Positions 9,064 to 17,216 of a DNA stretch of 64,000 nt are shown here, piece after piece. Positions within the stretch are counted from its first letter, which is position 1. The number at the start of each line of letters is the position of its first letter. The notes beneath the pieces were generated by a model. The model was not told the DNA's origin and searched no databases. It saw nothing but the letters and a program-made list of their open reading frames with translations. The DNA is from G965222505 sp965222505 (GTDB lineage: Bacteria > Bacteroidota > Rhodothermia > Rhodothermales > DATKEJ01): the NCBI GenBank assembly GCA_965222505.1, contig OZ244956.1:930001-994000 (forward strand). The letters run 5' to 3'. The translations under genes were made by a program, and so were the position numbers.

Positions 9064-10545
9064 ATGAATGATCGACATCGCTTTTCCCCAATGCTTTGCG
9101 CCCGGCGTTGCTTGCTTCTGGGCCTTCTTTTCCTCCTCCAACCGTGGCTCCGTCCCGTACATGCCCGGCAAGCATCGATGCCGCATGTAGCGGATTCAAC
9201 CCTGACCATGCAGCTACAAAACATCCTGGACCAGGGGGTTCAGGCCCTCAACCTGATGGGTGCTTCGGTGGCCGTACATATTCCCGGCCAGAATACCTGG
9301 GCGGGCGCAAGTGGCCTGTCTGATCCGGTATCCGGCGAGGGGATCCGCCCAGACATGCTGCTCAGTGCCGGAAGCATCACCAAAAACATGGTGGCCGCCC
9401 TGATGCTGGACCTGGCAGAAGACGGGTTACTGACCCTGGACGATTCCCTGGGCCAATGGCTCCCTGTATATCCCAACATCAACAGCGGGATCACCATCCG
9501 GCAACTCCTCAACCATAGCAGCGGGTTATTTGATTTTACCGATCACCCGGCCTACTTGGGTGCCATCTTTGCCGACTTCGAAAGGCAGTGGACGCCCGAG
9601 GATGTGGTCTCGGGTTTTGTAGAGCCCCCCTTATTTGCCCCAGGTACAGGCCAGGACTACTCCAACACCAATTATGTGTTAGCAGGAATGATTATCGAGC
9701 AGGCAACCGGATCGAAAGTGTCCGATGAGCTGCGAGATCGCTTTTTTACCCCCTTGAACCTGACACAAACTTTTCTCCGCAGCGAAGAGGATCTCATTGG
9801 AGACCTGGCACACCACTGGCTCGACATCGACGAGGACGGCCAACTCGATGACCTTTCGGCCTTTTCGTTAACCTCCGTTTGGACCTCCACCTGGACGGCC
9901 GGGGCGATCTTTTCTACTGCTGCGGACATCGTCCATTGGGGGCACGCTTTATTCAGCGGCCAGGTCCTCACACAGGCTTCCCTGGATGAAATGCTGGAGG
10001 TGCTGCCCATCATGAATTATGGGTTGGGTATGTACAGCGTCGAGTTGCAAGACCGCGTCCTGTGGGGCCACGATGGAGGCGGTGCCGGCTACAACGCGCT
10101 GATGTTATACGAGCCGCAAGACGGCATTTGCATTTCCGTGATGCTGAACATCGACGAAGGCAACCTCCCTGTATCCGGTTCAAATTACATTCTCCTCGAT
10201 GCGCTACTGGCCGTGGCGTTGAACTATGTAAGCACAGACGTTGAAACGCTGGATGCCGGGGTACCTTCGGCCTTCGATCTACGCCCGAACTATCCCAATC
10301 CGTTTAACCCTTCCACCACCATTGCCTATCAATTGCGCCATCCTGCACACGTAACCCTAACCATCCATAATGCCCGAGGGCAGGAAGTTCGCACACTGGT
10401 GAAGGGCCTCCAAACGCAAGGCATGCACCGCGTGCATTGGGATGGAACAAATACCTATGGCGAACGCGCCGCGTCTGGCTTGTATCTCTACCGGATGCAT
10501 GTAGGAGATCAAGTGCAAACCCAAAAAATGATGTTGGTGAAATAA
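9064..10545 (+). CDS. Secreted serine hydrolase with sorting tail
   Basis: 493 residues with a signal peptide (core LLLGLLFLLQPWL, about residues 17-35). The beta-lactamase/PBP-like (class C) fold shows S-x-x-K at Ser104-Lys107 (SITK), Y-S-N at 199-201 and an H-x-G-like box at His336 (WGHDGGG). Such proteins act as D-alanyl peptidases, esterases or beta-lactamase relatives, and the substrate cannot be told. From about residue 405 there is a FlgD-like/T9SS type A tail: 'NYPNPFNPSTTIAYQL', 'GQEVRTLV', 'SGLYLYRMHVG', ending 'QTQKMMLVK'. This tail predicts export by the type IX system and surface attachment or release. It is followed after 19 nt by a beta-barrel gene with a good GGAGG site. Confidence 0.9.
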   Translation: MNDRHRFSPMLCARRCLLLGLLFLLQPWLRPVHARQASMPHVADSTLTMQLQNILDQGVQALNLMGASVAVHIPGQNTWAGASGLSDPVSGEGIRPDMLLSAGSITKNMVAALMLDLAEDGLLTLDDSLGQWLPVYPNINSGITIRQLLNHSSGLFDFTDHPAYLGAIFADFERQWTPEDVVSGFVEPPLFAPGTGQDYSNTNYVLAGMIIEQATGSKVSDELRDRFFTPLNLTQTFLRSEEDLIGDLAHHWLDIDEDGQLDDLSAFSLTSVWTSTWTAGAIFSTAADIVHWGHALFSGQVLTQASLDEMLEVLPIMNYGLGMYSVELQDRVLWGHDGGGAGYNALMLYEPQDGICISVMLNIDEGNLPVSGSNYILLDALLAVALNYVSTDVETLDAGVPSAFDLRPNYPNPFNPSTTIAYQLRHPAHVTLTIHNARGQEVRTLVKGLQTQGMHRVHWDGTNTYGERAASGLYLYRMHVGDQVQTQKMMLVK

Positions 10546-10564
10546 CCAACTGGAGGATACAACC

Positions 10565-11173
10565 ATGCAAAGAGCAACCGTTCTGATGCTGTTTTTCAGT
10601 CTGTTGCCTACCCTGGCAACGGCCCAACAGGCAGAAAAGAAATTCCAAATCGGTATGCGATCAACGATGATCCTGGGCCATATGCCGCTGTCCGACATTG
10701 ATCCGACCTTTGATGATTTATCGGCGAGCGGGGGGATTGGGAAAGGGGCACATCATTCTGGTGTCTTTTTCCTTTACACGGTACGACCGTACTTGCGGGT
10801 AGGGTTCGAAACGCTTGTTGGCAACGCATCCGAGAAGGAAGAGACCACGATGGATTTCCAGGCCGCAGGTGCGGTACTGGACCTCACGTATGGAAATAAA
10901 CTCTTCGTTGCCGGCGGGATTCACGCGGGGCCAATGATTGTTGATGCCATGCATCGAACGGGCTCAGCTTCCGAAAACAAAGTCCAGGACGGTCGCTTCT
11001 ATAAGAGCGCAGGGCTGTTTTTTGCGCCCTATGTTGGGGTAGGTACCAGGATCAGGAGCTATGAGGCCCGCGTGTTTGTTAAGTCGGTAAACGTTGCACC
11101 GGTAGAATCGAGTGATCCCATCGACGCCTTTAATGCATCTTATGGGGGTGTGAGCGTGGGCTTCAACTTTTAG
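10565..11173 (+). CDS. Outer-membrane beta-barrel-like protein
   Basis: 202 residues with a signal peptide (about residues 1-20, ending TLATAQQ). The mature protein alternates hydrophobic and polar residues in short strands ('RPYLRVGFETLVG', 'NKLFVAGGIHAG', 'FAPYVGVGTRI') and ends in Phe ('GVSVGFNF'). This is the usual look of a small outer-membrane barrel. A ribosome site GGAGG lies 9 nt before the ATG. It probably shares a transcript with the serine hydrolase just upstream. No specific family was recognised. Confidence 0.6.
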   Translation: MQRATVLMLFFSLLPTLATAQQAEKKFQIGMRSTMILGHMPLSDIDPTFDDLSASGGIGKGAHHSGVFFLYTVRPYLRVGFETLVGNASEKEETTMDFQAAGAVLDLTYGNKLFVAGGIHAGPMIVDAMHRTGSASENKVQDGRFYKSAGLFFAPYVGVGTRIRSYEARVFVKSVNVAPVESSDPIDAFNASYGGVSVGFNF

Positions 11174-11195
11174 CGCCTCCCCTCAACCTATCTGC

Positions 11196-12467
11196 TTAGA
11201 CGGCGGCTTCCGGCTCGGCTTTGGTTTCTGCGATGAACCGCTTGGCAAATTGTTTGGCCGTGTCGTAGATCTCATCGACATCATTGTGCACGAACTGGGC
11301 TTGCCGACCAATGAGGTGCAGATTCGGATGTTCGGCAAAGAACGTACGGGCACGCTCTTTTTTCTCGTCGTAGTCCAGTTCGTAGATCGGGTAGACGCGT
11401 TTGAGGTTGATCGTTTTAGTGTCCAGCACTTCCTCACGTTTGAGCACACCGGCTTTTTCCAACTCGTCCAGGGCACGTTCGGGCGTGAACTGATCCGTGT
11501 TGGTGATCTCGCAACAGATCACCGTTTTGTCTTTGGGCAGGCCCTCGTCTTCGAAGTTCTTGAACTCGGCCACGCGGTTCAGGACGTAATCCGCATCGGC
11601 GAAGTAGAACCAGTGGTTGTTCGTGACTTGCGGTTTATCTACGAGCAGGTAGAACAAGGTGGTAGGCCGAAACCTGAATTCCAGACCGGATCCGCCGAGT
11701 AAACCTGCCGTAAAGGACAACGGCAAGGACGTAATTACGGTGTCAAACTCTTTGGTGAAGGTCTCCTCTTCACGCACGAAGGTACAGCGGTATCCCCCCG
11801 AGGCCGTGCGTTCCATATCGACAAGCCGGGTATTCAGGTGGATGCGGTCCTTGACGGATGTATAGAGGCTATCAGCAATAGCCCCGTATCCTCCGGCTTT
11901 GGGGTAGTAGAAATACCGGGCATAGACCTTGGACTTGCGAAGCAGCAGGCTTTTCAGTCCGCCGACGCGCAGCTTCTTGCGCGCCCAGGCCGGTGAAATT
12001 TCACTGGCGGGAATGCCGAAGAGTTTTTCAGAGTAGGGCTTGAAAAAGAACTCATTCAACCCGATCCCGAACTGATTCAGGACAATGGCTTCGAAGTTGG
12101 TTTCGGGCTGTTTTTTCTTGAAGAGGTAATGCCACACGATCCGAAAACTCTCGCGCGGGAAAAACTTGATAACGATTTCGACCGCATTGACAGGGTCGGC
12201 AATCCATTTGTCGCGAATAAAGATTTGCCCCTTGCGCCGGTGTCGGTCCATAGGGGCCATTGCCGTGAGGTCACCCAAAATCTCTTCGTCGGTCGTGAGC
12301 AGGACGTGCGTCCCCAGGTTGCAATCGAACCCGTGCCACTTGAAACTGCGGGCCAATCCACCTGTGAAACCGGCTGCCTCATACACCTCCAGATCGGGGA
12401 AATGGTCTTTCAGAAAGTGGGCACTACTCAGACCGGCTATGCCGGCCCCAAGAATTCCAACTCGCAT
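11196..12467 (-). CDS. FAD-dependent amine oxidase/UGM-like oxidoreductase
   Basis: The start is placed at ATG 12467, directly before the nucleotide-binding strand 'MRVGILGAGIAGL' (GxGxxG); a longer frame adds 17 unlikely residues. 423 residues. After the FAD-binding motif come 'EVYEAAGFTGGLARSF' and 'GFDCNLGTHVLL', as in protoporphyrinogen-oxidase, UDP-galactopyranose-mutase and amine-oxidase relatives. The pattern 'YPKAGGYGAIADSLY' is the shared substrate-side helix start. The exact substrate is not readable. It lies 54 nt downstream of a SAF-domain dehydrogenase gene on the same strand, so the two may act in one pathway on an amino or keto sugar acid. Confidence 0.65.
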   Translation of the reverse strand: MRVGILGAGIAGLSSAHFLKDHFPDLEVYEAAGFTGGLARSFKWHGFDCNLGTHVLLTTDEEILGDLTAMAPMDRHRRKGQIFIRDKWIADPVNAVEIVIKFFPRESFRIVWHYLFKKKQPETNFEAIVLNQFGIGLNEFFFKPYSEKLFGIPASEISPAWARKKLRVGGLKSLLLRKSKVYARYFYYPKAGGYGAIADSLYTSVKDRIHLNTRLVDMERTASGGYRCTFVREEETFTKEFDTVITSLPLSFTAGLLGGSGLEFRFRPTTLFYLLVDKPQVTNNHWFYFADADYVLNRVAEFKNFEDEGLPKDKTVICCEITNTDQFTPERALDELEKAGVLKREEVLDTKTINLKRVYPIYELDYDEKKERARTFFAEHPNLHLIGRQAQFVHNDVDEIYDTAKQFAKRFIAETKAEPEAAV

Positions 12468-12521
12468 GGTGTGGGGTTTTCGTGATCGCGTATTGTGGGA
12501 AGATGCCACCTGCTGCACGGT

Positions 12522-13742
12522 TTAGGCAGAGGATCGTTTGGCGCCGTCGTCGGGGTGTAATTTCCGAACGACGGCAGCCGGGGCGTGAAGCACCTGTTCC
12601 CGAATGTGCAGCCAGGCCTTCAAGGCCAGGTGTTCGGGCAATTCAACGTCATCAAAGGTCAGGGGTTGATCGAGTTCAACCTTCCGCTTGACGACGGCAT
12701 GGGCCAACAGGCCAATCGGCACATGATCCGGGTGATCGGCAATGCGAATGGCTTCGCCGCGTACATCCATGCTGCCCATCCCGCGGGAGAGGCGGGTACC
12801 AGGCTTCATGGTCCGTTTGGCGATAGCCGCAACGCTGATGCTGGGCTTGCTGCTATTGTCCATCAAAATGCCCTCACCCCGCAAGACCTGATTGATCGTA
12901 CGCAGCGCTTCGAGGTGACACAGATGATACGGACGGAGGAGCACGTAGAACGGCGCTTCACCCAGTTTCATGTACCGCAGGGCAGGCCAGGCGCTCGGAT
13001 CATGCTCGGCAACGATAAACACACCGGGCGGGGATTTGGCCGACAGCACATAGTCGCTCAACGGCTGGTTCAGCCGGTGGGCGTGGTTTGCTAAAATCTT
13101 GGCCCCCGTGTCGAGTTGTTCGCACGAAACACCCAGTAAACCAGTCTGGGCAATGCCGGCACCCAGGCCGTTGGCCACGAAGGCCTGCTCAATCTGCACC
13201 TTGGTGCCGTCTGTAAAGGCCGTGACCTGCTGGAGGCTGATGCCCTGTTTCTTGGACCAGTACTCCATGTCCTTGCGAGTGGGGTGGTGGTTCAGAAACC
13301 CTTTGATGTTGCCGTACACCAGGGGCGTGAACCCCATTTCGACCACCTGCTTCTTGTGGGCTGCCAAACACCCCGGCTGATCTCCTTCGGCTTCCGTAAG
13401 CACCCCGCGCCCCACAAAGTAGGAGCCCGTGGTCACGTGGAACTCGGCATCCATCGTCACGATGGGCCGTCCGGCCTGCATGGCCTGGTCCACTACAGCG
13501 GTCGCATGGATGGGGTCTCCGCTGCATTCAAATACGAGGTCAGACTGTTCGACGAGGTCTTCAGCCGCATTCGTCAACAGGTCCTGCCGGGGGAAATCCG
13601 TACAGGATTCAATCGACCGACGCGTCAGCACCCGGGACAGGGCGTAGCCCTGCTGGTCCAGCAACACGGTCAATCCACGCGCAATAAAACCGGTGCCGAC
13701 GATGCCGATGCGTTTCGTTTTGATGTGCTCCTCTATTTGCAT
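12522..13742 (-). CDS. Homoserine-dehydrogenase-like enzyme with SAF domain
   Basis: 406 residues. The N-terminal Rossmann domain has 'RIGIVGTGFIARGL' (GxGxxxxG). The 'DLVFECSGDP' and 'GRPIVTMDAE' segments are placed as in homoserine-dehydrogenase-like NAD(P) enzymes. The last 80 residues form a SAF domain ('AKRTMKPGTRLSRGMGSMD', 'PIGLLAHAVVKRKVELDQ'), the beta-clip also found at the end of sialic acid synthases and altronate dehydratases. SAF-tailed dehydrogenases are a known but poorly assigned group. It is the first gene of a pair with the FAD enzyme downstream. The NeuB-like protein of this window (46705-47664) lacks a SAF domain. Confidence 0.6.
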   Translation of the reverse strand: MQIEEHIKTKRIGIVGTGFIARGLTVLLDQQGYALSRVLTRRSIESCTDFPRQDLLTNAAEDLVEQSDLVFECSGDPIHATAVVDQAMQAGRPIVTMDAEFHVTTGSYFVGRGVLTEAEGDQPGCLAAHKKQVVEMGFTPLVYGNIKGFLNHHPTRKDMEYWSKKQGISLQQVTAFTDGTKVQIEQAFVANGLGAGIAQTGLLGVSCEQLDTGAKILANHAHRLNQPLSDYVLSAKSPPGVFIVAEHDPSAWPALRYMKLGEAPFYVLLRPYHLCHLEALRTINQVLRGEGILMDNSSKPSISVAAIAKRTMKPGTRLSRGMGSMDVRGEAIRIADHPDHVPIGLLAHAVVKRKVELDQPLTFDDVELPEHLALKAWLHIREQVLHAPAAVVRKLHPDDGAKRSSA

Positions 13743-13927
13743 AAGTATAGGCTTAGGGCGTGCATGCTACACCGAATCGAAAATAGGGGTCCCCGGCGTG
13801 GTTACCTAAAAAAACCCTCCAAATGCGCTTTTTTTTCAGAATTTTCGTGCAGGGTTTGGGAGATATAGGGGGCCTATGAAAAGGTGTGTAACATACCAGG
13901 ATGCTCTGCATGACCAAGACATATCGC

Positions 13928-14046
13928 GTGTTTCGTGATGCGTGACCCCGCCCCAGGCCATATAGCCTGAAAGTCCGGTTGAGTCCACAGCACATCTTTA
14001 CTTGTCTGCACTACGTACTCGACCACGTTCACGCAACACGCAACAC
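13928..14046. repeat. Inverted-repeat element, family B copy 1
   Basis: Two 18-bp arms lie at 13928-13945 and 14029-14046. They are GTGTTTCGTGATGCGTGA and, read on the other strand, GTGTTGCGTGTTGCGTGA, identical at 16 of 18 positions. Each arm is itself a stutter of TGCGTG units. The right arm directly abuts the stop codon of the adenosine deaminase gene (14047). The same words recur at 17142-17216 after the sdhA stop codon. The rest of the gap (13743-13927) holds an A8-T8-rich stretch near 13800-13840 and no gene. Confidence 0.65.
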
Positions 14047-15102
14047 TCAAATAATCCCAACGGCTTGCTTGGCGGCGTGCACCATTTCCTGTTTTTCGTC
14101 CCAGGGCAGGAAGGCCTGCCGAAACCCGTTCACAGCGATGATCCGTATGTCGTCGGCCTTCACCCCGCAGCGGGTATGTACACGCCAGAGTTCTTCGGTC
14201 ACGCTGGTCCGGCTGAACAGCCGGTTGTCCGTGTTGATCGTCACTGCCAAACCGGCTTCTACATAGTGCCGTACAGGGTGGGTTTCGTAGCTGTCCACGA
14301 CCCGGGTTTGGACGTTACTCGTGGGGCATATTTCCAGCGGAATTTGGTGGTTGACCATATAGGCCATCAGTTCGGGATCCTGATACAGCGAGGTGCCGTG
14401 CCCGATGCGGTGGGCTCCACACCGGAAGATCGTCTGATGAATGGCATCGGGGCCCCAGGATTCCCCGGCATGGATGGTCAGGTTTAGCAAATTGTTGCGG
14501 GCGTGGTAGAATGCATGCAGGTGGCGTTTTGGGGGGAACCCGGCTTCCCCCCCGGCCAGGTCGAACCCGACCACACCCCGGTTTTTATAGGCCACGGCCA
14601 ACTCGGCCAGGCGCATCGAGGCACTTTCAAACCGGTCGCGCAGCCCACAGATGATGACCGCGGTGCGGATGCCGAAGTCTTGCGTGGCGGCCTTGAGCCC
14701 ATCCAACACGGCATCATTGGCTGCTTCCAGGGTGAGCCCCTCCTTCGTATGTAAGATGGGCGAATAGCGCACTTCAAGGTAGCGCACGTTTTCCCGGGCG
14801 TTGTCTTCGGCCAGTTCATAGGCGATGCGCCGCAGGGCTGCTTCGGATTGCATCAGGGGCAGGGTATACCGAAACCACGTGAGGTAGCCTTCCAGGGTTT
14901 CCGAGTCATCGACCTGTTGAAGAATCGCTTCCAATGCTTCAAGATCCTGGGCCGGGAGCAAGCCCAGTTTGCCTTGCTGGCGGGCCTCGTCCAACAGGGT
15001 TGTCAAACGCAGCGAGCCATCCAGGTGACAATGCAACTCCGCCTTGGGCCAATGCAGGCAGGTTTTGTAAGAGAGGGATGGCGTGAGGGAATTCGGTGCC
15101 AT
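14047..15102 (-). CDS. add: Adenosine deaminase
   Basis: 351 residues, the normal length for the family. It converts adenosine (or deoxyadenosine) to inosine in purine salvage, using a zinc ion. Zinc and catalytic residues are visible: HCH in 'AELHCHLDGSLR' (residues 24-26), 'TIHAGESWG' with His and Glu, 'RIGHGTSL', and 'INTDNRLFSRTSVTEE'. The Asn in place of the second Asp of TDD is shared by many actinobacterial-type enzymes of the family. The protein is cytoplasmic. It is divergent from folA. Its stop codon is followed at once by a palindromic repeat. Confidence 0.93.
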   Translation of the reverse strand: MAPNSLTPSLSYKTCLHWPKAELHCHLDGSLRLTTLLDEARQQGKLGLLPAQDLEALEAILQQVDDSETLEGYLTWFRYTLPLMQSEAALRRIAYELAEDNARENVRYLEVRYSPILHTKEGLTLEAANDAVLDGLKAATQDFGIRTAVIICGLRDRFESASMRLAELAVAYKNRGVVGFDLAGGEAGFPPKRHLHAFYHARNNLLNLTIHAGESWGPDAIHQTIFRCGAHRIGHGTSLYQDPELMAYMVNHQIPLEICPTSNVQTRVVDSYETHPVRHYVEAGLAVTINTDNRLFSRTSVTEELWRVHTRCGVKADDIRIIAVNGFRQAFLPWDEKQEMVHAAKQAVGII

Positions 15103-15260
15103 AAAGAAAGGGATTCATGGATAAGGATGTGCCGGTGCACGTATGCTCCCCAAACAATGTTCCCTCCGGGGTGAGCGGTTGGTAAGGATTTGATGGACCT
15201 TGATTTTCGGATGAGGGTGGCGTTTTTTATCATTGAGTTTTTCAACCACAGGAGGAGCTA

Positions 15261-15758
15261 TTGGAATTGGTCGTGATTGCCGCTTTGGCGGAAAAAAACC
15301 GTGTGATTGGCCGGGGCATGGATTTACCCTGGCGGCTACCTACAGACCTGAAACGGTTCAAACGCCTCACCAGCGGACATCCAATGATTATGGGGCGGCG
15401 CACCTTCGACTCGCTCATCGAACAGTTCGGTGGCCCTTTGCCCAACCGTCGGCATTTGGTGCTGTCCCGGCACCCGGAACGCATCACACACCCCGTTGCC
15501 GAACCCCATTTTAACCTGGCTTCGGCCCTGGATGCCGTTGCCGATGAACCCATCGTGTTCATTGCCGGCGGCGGCACCCTCTACGCCCAAACCATCGCCG
15601 ATGCCGACCGGCTGGAACTGACCCTCGTTGAAGGCGACCACGAAGGCGATGCCTTCTTCCCGGCCTATGCCCACTTAATCGGGCCAACCTACCGACTCAA
15701 GCACCTGGAACCACATGAGGGTTTCCGATTTGAAACCTATGTTCGGCACAATTCTTAA
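15261..15758 (+). CDS. folA: Dihydrofolate reductase
   Basis: 165 residues. It reduces dihydrofolate to tetrahydrofolate with NADPH. Family marks are 'VVIAALAEKNRVIGRG', 'LPWRLPTDLKRFKRLT', 'HPMIMGRRTFDSL' and 'FIAGGGTLYAQTI'. The acidic residue in the first helix is Asp (PTDLKRF). The start is a TTG at 15261 preceded by GGAGGAG with a short spacer; no ATG gives a full N-terminus. It is divergent from the adenosine deaminase gene. No thyA lies beside it in this window. Confidence 0.92.
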   Translation: MELVVIAALAEKNRVIGRGMDLPWRLPTDLKRFKRLTSGHPMIMGRRTFDSLIEQFGGPLPNRRHLVLSRHPERITHPVAEPHFNLASALDAVADEPIVFIAGGGTLYAQTIADADRLELTLVEGDHEGDAFFPAYAHLIGPTYRLKHLEPHEGFRFETYVRHNS

Positions 15759-15761
15759 CCT

Positions 15762-15867
15762 TGACATTACAAGGCATAATATTGACTTAACACACTTGAC
15801 CTATATTCGTAACGGTTGCTTCCTTTAAGACATTTCTTTTATCTACCGCATATCTTTCGGTGGGACG
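15762..15867 (+). other. Untranslated stretch, possible small RNA
   Basis: Between the folA stop and the terminator at 15868 no reading frame is convincing. TTGACA-like (15762) and TATAAT-like (CATAATAT) words near 15762-15782 could be a promoter. A transcript from about 15785 to the terminator would be about 115 nt. It may equally be only the folA 3' untranslated region. No known RNA family was recognised. Confidence 0.2.
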
Positions 15868-15900
15868 AGGGTCTGGATGATTCCAGGCCCTTTTTCTTTT
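15868..15900 (+). terminator. Intrinsic terminator after folA
   Basis: A 10-bp stem (AGGGTCTGGA with TCCAGGCCCT, one G-T pair) and a 4-nt loop are followed by TTTTTCTTTT. This is a textbook Rho-independent terminator on the plus strand, about 110 nt after the folA stop codon. Confidence 0.85.
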
Positions 15901-15902
15901 GG

Positions 15903-16202
15903 GTTTGTACGCCCACTTTCGTGGGCTGGTTGTACGCTTCCTCTGGTCGCTGGTGGTTGGTTGTAAGGGTGTCCAGGAAGTAACACCTACACCAGGCCAC
16001 AAACCACAGCGAGCACCCCAACGTTTTTCCACATTGCGGGCTATCAGTCCTCTACGCGAGCGTACAACCAACCACCAGCGAGTGCCACTGCGCCTTCCTG
16101 CTTTGCAGCCTGCCAGTCTCTACACGAGCATACAACAAGCGTGCGGCCCTGAGATCCATTCCACATTGTGGTCCAACACCTGAGGCCGCGCACGTACCAA
16201 AC
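15903..16202. repeat. Diverged family A repeat block, copy 3
   Basis: This 300-bp noncoding block lies between the terminators of two convergent operons. It opens with a GCCCAC-TTTC-GTGGGC hairpin (15911-15926) flanked by GTAC words. It then repeats words such as GAGCGTACAACCAACCACCAGCGAG (given here only as the pieces GCGTACAAC and CCACCAGCGAG). Near 16160 'CCACATTGTGG' and 'CCTGAGGCCGCGCACGTACC' correspond to family A copy 1 in the opposite orientation. It looks like one or two old copies joined. No gene is seen. Confidence 0.5.
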
Positions 16203-16241
16203 AAAAAAACGCCCCACGCTGCGATCAAACAACGGGGGGCG
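16203..16241 (-). terminator. Intrinsic terminator of the sdhCAB operon
   Basis: On the minus strand CGCCCCCCG pairs with CGTGGGGCG (one mismatch) across a 14-nt loop and is followed by seven T residues. It lies about 80 nt after the sdhB stop codon. Confidence 0.8.
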
Positions 16242-16320
16242 GCAAGCAGTTTAGAAGTTATAATGTTTCCCTCTGTCGAGGGACAGGCATATGACCGATG
16301 AGCACGGCCTGGGGTTCCGA

Positions 16321-17079
16321 TCAGGATGAAAAAACCGCTTTGGCGTATTCGCGGCGCATCAGGGCAATGCTCTGAATGGAGATCCCTTTCGGGCATACGG
16401 CTTCGCATTCGGCATGGTTGGAGCAATCGCCGAAACCTTCCTTCGCCATTTGATCGACCATGCTCACCACGCGGCGCTTGCGTTCCGGGTCGCCCTGTGG
16501 CAACAAGGCCAGATGCGAAATCTTGGCCGCCGTAAACAGAGAAGCCGACGCGTTCGGGCAGGCGGCCACGCAGGCCCCGCATCCGATGCACGCGGCATAA
16601 TCCATGGCTTCCTCTGCATTGTCTTTTTGGATGAGTACGGCATTGGCATCCGGCGCATTGCCCGTATTGACGGAAATGTATCCCCCCGCTTGCTGAATGC
16701 GGTCGAAGGCATCCCGATCGACCACCAGGTCTTTAATGACCGAGAAGGCCTGGGCGCGCCACGGTTCAATATAGACGGTGTCTCCATCGTTGAAGGTGCG
16801 CATGTGTAACTGGCAGGAGGCTGTCCGGGCCATCGGGCCGTGGGCCGTACCGTTGATGACAAGGCCACAGGAACCGCAGATGCCTTCTCGGCAATCATGG
16901 TCAAATTCGACCGGGTCCTTGCCCGCTTTCATCAACTTCTCGTTGAGTACGTCCAGCATCTCCAGAAACGACATGTGTGGACTTACCCCTTCAAGGGTGT
17001 AGGGCTCCATTGAACCGGACTTTGCACCCTGGGCTTGCCGCCAGATGTGCAACTTAAGGGTCATGCTTTCAGCAGACAT
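16321..17079 (-). CDS. sdhB: Succinate dehydrogenase iron-sulfur subunit
   Basis: The start is placed at ATG 17079 (MSAESMTLKLH), giving 252 residues. It carries electrons from the flavoprotein to quinone. The [2Fe-2S] loop reads 'CREGICGSCG' with the fourth Cys in 'TASCQLHM'. The [4Fe-4S] motif is 'CIGCGACVAACP', and the [3Fe-4S] motif is 'CSNHAECEAVCP'. All cysteines needed for the three clusters are present. It is the last gene of a C-A-B operon, the order common in Bacteroidota, where this type works as succinate:menaquinone reductase or fumarate reductase. A terminator follows. Confidence 0.95.
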   Translation of the reverse strand: MSAESMTLKLHIWRQAQGAKSGSMEPYTLEGVSPHMSFLEMLDVLNEKLMKAGKDPVEFDHDCREGICGSCGLVINGTAHGPMARTASCQLHMRTFNDGDTVYIEPWRAQAFSVIKDLVVDRDAFDRIQQAGGYISVNTGNAPDANAVLIQKDNAEEAMDYAACIGCGACVAACPNASASLFTAAKISHLALLPQGDPERKRRVVSMVDQMAKEGFGDCSNHAECEAVCPKGISIQSIALMRREYAKAVFSS

Positions 17080-17141
17080 ATGGGTCTGATTTTTTCTGTT
17101 TGTACAATGCAACAATGTGGCTGCCTTTTCAGACAATCACT

Positions 17142-17216
17142 GTTGCGTGGTGCGTGGTGCGTGATTTCGGTCATAGTCACGCACCGCCGGGTACCGGCGG
17201 ACGCAACACGCATCAC
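17142..17216. repeat. Multi-stem palindrome between sdhA and sdhB, family B
   Basis: Three perfect stems are nested or adjacent: GTTGCGT (17142-17148) with ACGCAAC (17201-17207), GTGCGTGA (17157-17164) with TCACGCAC (17177-17184), and CCGCCGG with CCGGCGG around a 3-nt loop (17184-17200). The outer words are the same TGCGTG stutters as in 13928-14046. The unit begins at the sdhA stop codon and fills most of the gap to sdhB. It could slow decay of, or partly terminate, the sdhCA transcript. Confidence 0.7.

Noticed and set aside
15787..16071. Open frame on the minus strand after folA
   Set aside because: It runs through a terminator and the repeat block, and its translation is low-complexity.
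13928..17216. CRISPR-like repetition of TGCGTG words
   Set aside because: Units are 6-8 nt without unique spacers and no cas gene is present.
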